A stretch of DNA of 64,000 bases, taken from positions 12,625,205 through 12,689,204 of the forward strand of contig NC_083345.1 of NCBI RefSeq assembly GCF_019175385.1. Direction: 5' to 3'. Both the position numbers and the translations under genes were made by a program. The stretch's first letter is position 1, and every line of letters begins with the position of its first letter. Of the stretch, positions 58,077-64,000 are shown piece after piece. The notes beneath the pieces are model-generated. The model saw only the letters and a program-made list of their open reading frames with translations. It was not told where the DNA came from and did no database searches. The stretch is from Lycium barbarum (taxonomy: Eukaryota; Streptophyta; Magnoliopsida; Solanales; Solanaceae).

Positions 58077-58329
58077 GTCTCTCCGTCCCAATTTAATTGT
58101 CGTAGTTTGACTGGGCAAAAAGTTTAAGGAATAAAAAGAGACTTTTGTAACTGGGGGGTCCTAAATTAAAGATGTGCGTGATGTACTAAAATGTATTTTA
58201 ATCTTGTGATTTTAAACTTGTCATGAAAGATGTTTGAATTGTAAACTTACCAAATATAAAAAGAGATATTCTTTTTTGGACAATCCAAAAAGGAAAGTAA
58301 GACACATAAATTGAGACATAGGGAGTACT
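58077..58329. mobile_element. Stowaway-like MITE
   Basis: The left terminus (gtctctccgtcccaatttaa) and the right terminus (in reverse complement, gtactccctatgtctcaatt) are inverted. The 250-bp interior is AT-rich and non-coding. The 'ctccctccgtcccaattta' type end is typical of Tc1/mariner-derived MITEs. Confidence 0.75.
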
Positions 58330-58379
58330 ACTTTTTTTTTTCAAATTTCACAATTTTTATTATGTCGAAACGCCCACTT

Positions 58380-58420
58380 AGCGCGCGCGCACACACAAAA
58401 AAAACACACACACACACTCC
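58380..58420. repeat. Compound (GC)n/(AC)n microsatellite
   Basis: A gcgcgcgcgc run passes into two acacac runs separated by an A tract. Confidence 0.9.
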
Positions 58421-59929
58421 TTTAATCGACATTGACCTGTTTCAACCTCTAAGTTAACACTTAACTTGATATGATACTTGCCGGAGCAGCTATTATTACA
58501 TACAGTTTTGTCTGAATAACTGAAAACCCGTTAAAGATAATCTTTCGAAATACTAGAAACTGTTTTCGGCTCTAAAAGAAAACAAAAAGAGAACAAAGAA
58601 AACTGAATTTCAAAAAAAAAAAAATATATAGGAAAGGGTCAAAAATGCCACTAATGTTTTAGAAATGGTTGAAAAATATTCTTCCTGCATGTATTGAATT
58701 AGATTGTCCTCCCTTACGCCTGTGAGATCAAAAATGCCTTAACATATTGGAAATGACTCAGAAATGCTCTCCTTTCATCTATTAAATCTAATCTACCCCT
58801 AACGCTATTTTACTAAAAATACTTTTCAAATTACTTTTTAGAACGTCAGCTTAGTTAAACAAAAAATTCACCCAACTCATATTAGCAGCTCGAATCAAAG
58901 CGGCAGCTCACATAAGTAACAAGCTACTGGGCAATGGGAGGCTCAACGACAGGCTTTATGTTACTCGAGAAAAAGAAGGGTACTTATCGCATCGTAGCTT
59001 CATGATGTATTCAATATGACATTTTTTTATGATCTTTTCATAAAATATTACAGAAGTTGATAGTTGAAGTGACTCAAAATTTGCATCATAGATTTTTTTA
59101 TTTTGCCTAACCGATAAATTCAAGAGAATCAATTGACCTACAATTCGAAACGTGGTGAATAATAACCCTATTCGTATTCTTCTCTATTTAAATATTAGCT
59201 TTTAGTTAGAGGCAGAATTCAAACTCGTGACATGCTCAATCAAATCTATTCATCTTTGACAGCATTCCTATAAACATATCACCATTTCTGGGTGGCAAAA
59301 TAAAATTAAAGGTAAGATGAAGGAAGAATCTTTGCAAAAGAAAATCACGGGTAAAGATGTGTTTTTCAAATTTTAATCTCCAGCATTATTAGCAACACTG
59401 CTCTAATTCGCTAAATATTGGCATACAATAGCATTTGATTGGGGTTTTAACAAGTAGACTACGAAAAAATAGTCTCGCACGTTATATTTAGACTAAATTA
59501 TTAACTGATACAACTTATACAAAGACATATGTCATATGTTCTTGTTAGGTTGGTTTAAACACGCTAGTTTTTCTCATATCACCTCATGTCCAATAGCTAT
59601 AGGCAAGGTCCAGCTGAATTTGCTTTTTTCTTCGTGAAAGAATACATAGTTCAATTTCTTGGACCAATGCAAAGATATAACACCAGAAAACCTGAAATCC
59701 ATATTCATGACAGCAAACCTATGATACAACTGCACACAGATAGGTCGACAAAGTTCAGGTGCCACGTTTGGCACTAATAATTTACAAGATGGAGACACTT
59801 TTTTCTCACACAAATACCAATGCCTCCCTATTTTTATTTTGTCCTTTGAGAGGAATGTGTACCAAATCTGGAGCTAAATTAAAGTTTCTCCCAAACACAA
59901 TGTGATACACCTTGATAATGATGATACCT
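58421..59929. other. Intergenic DNA at the 3' side of the ATP sulfurylase gene
   Basis: No gene is recognised. At 58625-58800 two related 'caaaaatgcc...ggaaatg/gaaatgg' segments form a weak repeat. The segment nearest 59930 contains the ATP sulfurylase 3' UTR, whose exact end is not visible. Confidence 0.45.
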
Positions 59930-62900
59930 TCAAACTGGAACAGGTTCAGGAACTCTGCCATTTCCAGCTGGAGTCAAACTATCATAGTAGTCCACCAAGA
60001 CCTTCCAACCACGAGGGCACATAAAACCATCTGGTGGGCTCTCTTTGTTCTTTGCAAGCGTTCGCATCTGAATAAAACAAATATTAGACATGCCTTAAAT
60101 TGAATATGGCATATAGCTTAGTGACTTATGTAGCTTCTTTTCTAGAGCGTGCTGTATTTAACTCAAACTTCAACCACTTGGGAGTCTATCTTCCACACTT
60201 CTATCTATAGCGTGGAAATGGAGGACTTCCTTTTCTCCAAAAGTATGGTGGAGAAAAAAGAGGGGTGGGGTTGGGGGAGGGGTGGGTGGGTTAGGAAGAT
60301 CAGAGTAAGACAATATCTACCTTAGTGCCTGATATGAAGAGAAAATCTTGAGGTCTAGATGGATCAAAGAATGCCATTTTGCTCTGAGTTTTATCATATG
60401 CAGCAACCTGCCAGAAAATTCAATGTTCACACTGTAAGACGAAAAAACGTAAATGATATATAATGTACTCCACACCAGGAGTCATTGTTATCATACCTTG
60501 AAAGGCAAAATATTCAACCGCTCCAGCCCGGGAGCCATACTGAGTACCTTCTTTCCATGATCTGCATCATACAGATCTCTCTTCTCTACTGGATGGCCCA
60601 TGCCAGCTGGATCACGGCCCACAATGTAAAAGTTAGCACCTGCATTGATGCGCGCCTTTGCATGCCATTGAACCTCTGTTGGACCAGCATAGTGCATAGG
60701 AGATGGGAATATAGAGACCACAGTAGTCTCTGGATCAAGCACCCCATCTTCAAGTACCTAAGAAAAGTTCATTGTACAGAACTTCTAAGAAGCAGCACTA
60801 TACTAGTTCATGAATCAGAATAACAATACAACAACTAGTACTACACCTAAATTCCAAATTAATTGGGGCCAGCATTAATTAAGAAATAACTTAAACTAGA
60901 ACACATGTTTGTTCAGGAACAAAATGGGTGGGGGTGGGTGCTAAGAGCTTTCTTTATAGCAAAGGAAGTTTAAAAGAAAAAAAAAATTAAAACATCTCAA
61001 TGTCTAAGAGCACAAACCATCTCATGTTGCTTCATTCGCCACTGAAGTGGAACATCATCTGCCTTTGTGTAGCCTCCTAGAGGATGAAGCAAAAGGACAG
61101 GATTCTTGTAACCCATCTCAAGAAGTCGATGACGTGTGTCAGTCATCAACAATGCGTGGCCGTTATGCACTGGATTTCTGAGTTGAAAAGCAAACACTGC
61201 ATCTGCATTGCGCCTCGTAAATTCATCTCGAAGTTGAGCAGGGGAAAGTCGGAACCTGTCAAGACCATCATGATACTTGATTGGTTCTATAACTTCCAAA
61301 TCACCACCAATTAGCCAGTTTCCAGCATGAGTTATAGCTTCCTCTGCATAAGGTAGACCTGGGGCAGTGGTTCCCCAAGTTCTGGCTATACGTTCTTCTT
61401 TATTATGCTTGTAGATCTCAACACTAAAATTTTGAAATGAAGAAAGAGGAGATTATAAAGTGCTCATCTTGAATTTGCAAGCAGATAACAAGCACAAAAA
61501 TAGTTTAGTCCAGAGAAGGGAAAGGTAAATCAATTTGCTAAACAAACAGTGGAGACTCCACGACATCAATGACTAAAATACAATTCAAAAAAGTAAAAAG
61601 CTTTCACTAAGTAAGCCACAGAGTAGGGAAAGCTTTGGTTACATATTGAAGACAGTACACTAATAAAGAAGAACCTGGATCCACGACCATGGAATATTCA
61701 TGCACATGGAGAAATTTTAAATAGATGAAGAGTAAAAAAGGTGCCTCCTAGCTCTACTGCCAAAGAATGATCAACATGCTAATTTTAAAATAACAATTGG
61801 AGACCAACTAAACTTAGGCGGTTACAAAAATGCAAAACAGGGATCATTAACAATCAATCACCTTCAGTTTTCTTTGTGCTGTTTCACAACTTTACTTCAA
61901 CGATTAGGAAGGTAATTGTTCCTTTTAATATCTCGACGCTCAAGTTGAGCTAATCTGGAGAAATACATAATGTGAGGTTATTTTTGTGGAGGTAATCTGA
62001 CAGATGAACCTGGTTGCTCTTTTTAATGCCTACAAGAAAATTCATCACAAATCACAACATTGGTTGACCCCGCAAGCATAATGTAAAAATGAGTGTAAGT
62101 AATCATGCATAAGCGCTAGGAGTAGTTGATGTGTAGATGAGTGTGTCACTGACGTGTAGGGTATTTGTCCAAATAAGGCTCACCTCCCTACAAACCAGGG
62201 GAACCATTATTGATGCCTAATATCCTATCCAAGAACCATGTCAAGGGACAGCTGTCCTTATCATTTTAATAGTGACAAAAGGCAAAAAAAAAACAAAATG
62301 AACCAAGCATGGTAGGAGGTCAGGTGTAATATCACTAGTAAAGCATGGGCACACACAAACATTGAGCAAATATGAAACAATTCCTTCCAGACAACAAAAA
62401 GATATGGGGGCAATACATATTACGTAATGCCTGTACCAGCCCTCAGGACCCAAAAAAGAGGACCTGTAGAATCATCAGATTTCATCTTACATCTATTACA
62501 CATATTCTTTCGAGCCGAGGGTCTAACGGAAACAGCCTCTCTACCCCACAAAGGTAGGGGTAAAGTTTGCGTACATCTCCCAAACCCCACTTGTAGGACT
62601 ACACTGGGTATGCTGTAGTTTATCTACTATATATATGTACTTAATGTATGTATAAAGCAAAATATTCTAAAAACGGCAGAAATTGCAAATCTTTAACAGT
62701 ACCAAGAAGGTCCTCATATAACACAAGTCACCCCAGAAGTAATAGCCTATTTACATAGCAAAGAGTTCCCAGTTTCCCTCAAGTACCATTACACTCATCA
62801 CATTTAACTGTCTTCTACAACCAAACATTAAAACACTCATGCAACAAGATTCCCACCTTATGAATTAGGATAACTGCCAAGTTTGATTTTAAAAATTCAC

Positions 62901-63993
62901 TTATTAAAGCACATAATCAAAAAGACTCCACATTTTGTTACATAATAACTGCCAATATCATTTAAGGTATACATATATTCATTCTGAATGAGAACAAACT
63001 CTCAAATTGAGTTGCATCACATTATGAGCATAGTTTGTTGCTTTTGACTCTGACTATGTATATATATATTAATCCATTAAGTAGTATATTCAACCGAAAT
63101 CAGTGTTGAAGATGGCAAAATCGCAAGCCTCCTAACTTAAAATCATGAATTTGCCTTAACATGATATTACTAATTAAAAAAATGTCATATACTGCCTTAG
63201 CCATACTGAGTACAAGCAAAATCTACATGTGCACAAAAACATAGTAACGCAGATGAATAAAATTGCCAAAATGCCCTTACTCGTTAACAATGGACTATGT
63301 ATATATCAAACTATCTATTTTATTAACTAGTACTAGTATATTAAACCGTAACCACAAATTTGAAGGTACCAAAATTGCAAGTCTACTAACTTAACATGAA
63401 ATTACCAATTCAAACAAAAATGTCACTTACCACCTTTAGCTATATGTATACCAAAAAAAAAAAAAAAGAGAGATAAAATGACCAAAATGCCCTTACTCAT
63501 TAAGAATAGCAATAGTCTTGTCTTTGTCGTCAACAAGTGCAACACTAGTCGAATCACCAATATTTTCCTTATTGGAATCATCAATAGCGAGCACAATAGG
63601 CACCGACATATTAACAAGTGATCCATCACTCTGTCGGAGCGAATTAAAATGAAGTGTTTGGAGGAACTCGGATTCTCTCATGAATCCTTTTAATGGGCTT
63701 GCCCATCCTTCGCTGATCACATGGACCCACTCAATATCAATCCTAGACAGCTTTATTTGCCGAAGAGACAGAGCCTGTCTCTTCCGCAAATCTCGTTGGG
63801 TCTCGTCCGTTAGGACGAGGTCCACGAGTTTCCCACCGTCGGGCTCGATCAGCCCGCAACGGATACGGGCCGGGGTGGACCTCTTCAGCCCGGTCCGAAT
63901 AGGGAGATTTTTGAAGGGTGAAGGGAAATGGGTTTTGTGGGGTTTGGGTAAAGGTTGAGATGGACCTGGGGTTTTGAGAAAAAGAGAAGCCAT
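59930..63993 (-). CDS. APS: ATP sulfurylase, plastid-type (five exons)
   Basis: The enzyme forms adenosine 5'-phosphosulfate and pyrophosphate from ATP and sulfate, the first step of sulfate assimilation. Exons on the minus strand are 63993-63497, 61423-61018, 60757-60497, 60407-60321 and 60067-59930. All introns have GT-AG ends, and the joined frame is 462 codons plus stop, normal for plant enzymes. The first 45 or so residues, rich in Ser, Pro, Lys and Arg and lacking acidic residues, look like a chloroplast transit peptide. The nucleotide-binding motif [10 protein letters not shown] is at residues 246-255, and the second active-site block [10 protein letters not shown] is at 348-357. The frame has no stops or shifts. 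The start at 63993 is the only Met giving a transit peptide. The promoter and 5' UTR lie beyond the window. Conserved residues and splice sites indicate a functional gene. Confidence 0.96.
60321..60407 (-). CDS. APS: ATP sulfurylase exon 4 (87 bp)
   Basis: It encodes 29 residues starting [14 protein letters not shown] and ending SGTK, in phase 0 at both ends, bounded by ggcag before and gtaga after. It is listed separately because its length is below the usual ORF size and it is easily missed. Confidence 0.93.
61018..61423 (-). CDS. APS: ATP sulfurylase exon 2 (active-site exon)
   Basis: The acceptor is ttttag before tgttgagatc, and the donor is gtttgtgc after GAGATG. It starts in phase 2, completing an Asp codon with exon 1, and carries the QxRNPxHxxH active-site motif. 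A naive ORF would run past the donor into CALRH and a stop. Confidence 0.94.
61424..63496 (-). other. ATP sulfurylase intron 1 (about 2.07 kb)
   Basis: This long AT-rich intron holds a SINE tail at 62512-62620. It also has two related segments, around 63100-63280 and 63340-63490, sharing words such as 'aaattgc', 'catgaaatt/catgatatt' and 'atgcccttac', which suggests an internal duplication next to the exon 1 donor. Confidence 0.85.
62512..62620 (+). mobile_element. SINE tail fragment in ATP sulfurylase intron 1
   Basis: The sequence 'gagccgagggtctaacggaa', followed by 'ggtaggggtaaagtttgcgt' and 'ctacactgggtatg', is the same tail as the LINE 3' end (47080-47188) and the fragment at 57105. It is antisense to the gene. 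Confidence 0.75.
63649..63669 (-). promoter_or_regulatory. miR395 target site in ATP sulfurylase exon 1
   Basis: The plus strand here is nearly the miR395 sequence: it differs at the first base and at position 14, where the mRNA base would form a G:U pair. The mRNA reads GAGTTCCTCCAAACACTTCA at this place, encoding EFLQTLH. Plant ATP sulfurylase mRNAs are established miR395 targets under sulfur starvation. Pairing was judged by eye against the known miRNA. Confidence 0.88.
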
Positions 63994-64000
63994 TGTTGCC

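Noticed and set aside
60485..61314. Plus-strand frames overlapping ATP sulfurylase exons
   Set aside because: They are antisense to well-supported exons with canonical splice sites.

Overview
This window is plant nuclear DNA, almost certainly from a Solanaceae species. Two protein-coding genes look like host genes. The first is an intronless P2B-type calcium-ATPase-like gene at 52803-55991 on the plus strand. The second is a five-exon plastid-type ATP sulfurylase gene at 59930-63993 on the minus strand, which carries a miR395-type target site. The family assignment rests on protein similarity to solanaceous ATP sulfurylase and on SINE/LINE tails of the solanaceous type. The two genes are convergent and about 3.9 kb apart. 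Most of the remaining sequence is nested transposable elements; no bacterial features, tRNA or rRNA genes were seen.

Layout, left to right. 1-600 is the end of an LTR. 601-4360 is non-coding, with a 102-bp-period duplication and two hAT-like MITEs. 4361-11635 is a pogo/Emigrant-like DNA transposon with a degenerate transposase, split by a minus-strand gypsy-type LTR element (4831 to about 11100). 11638-13409 is non-coding with a (GA)n tract. 13410-17096 is a CACTA (En/Spm) element with an internally deleted transposase. 17474-17567 is a microsatellite. 17570-19594 resembles the upstream region of the calcium-ATPase-like gene and holds a small TIR element. 19595-39465 is a gypsy-type element with a verifiable PBS, PPT and TSD. 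Its 3' LTR is split by an 11.2-kb minus-strand Tat/Ogre-like element (26845-38089) that has no coding capacity and large tandem-repeat arrays. 39484-40403 is a TIR element with long inverted ends. 40666-47188 is an RTE-type LINE with a 21-bp TSD, itself interrupted by a 2.7-kb solo LTR with a 5-bp TSD. 47426-52580 is a MITE-like sequence containing a decayed plant-mobile-domain gene.

The most interesting locus is the calcium-ATPase-like gene. Its 1062-codon frame is fully open and keeps the P2B architecture: an N-terminal calmodulin-binding-like segment, ten likely membrane spans and a PEGL motif in M4. Nearly every catalytic motif is altered, however. The phosphorylated Asp is Ser, TGES is TRKN, TGDGxNDAP has lost its Asn and Pro, and the M6 Asn and Asp calcium ligands are Lys and Gly. 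It looks like a pseudo-pump kept as a full-length protein. A second copy of its upstream region lies near 18.1-19.6 kb.

The ATP sulfurylase performs the first step of sulfate assimilation, and the miR395 site links it to sulfur-starvation control. The two host genes show no obvious functional connection.
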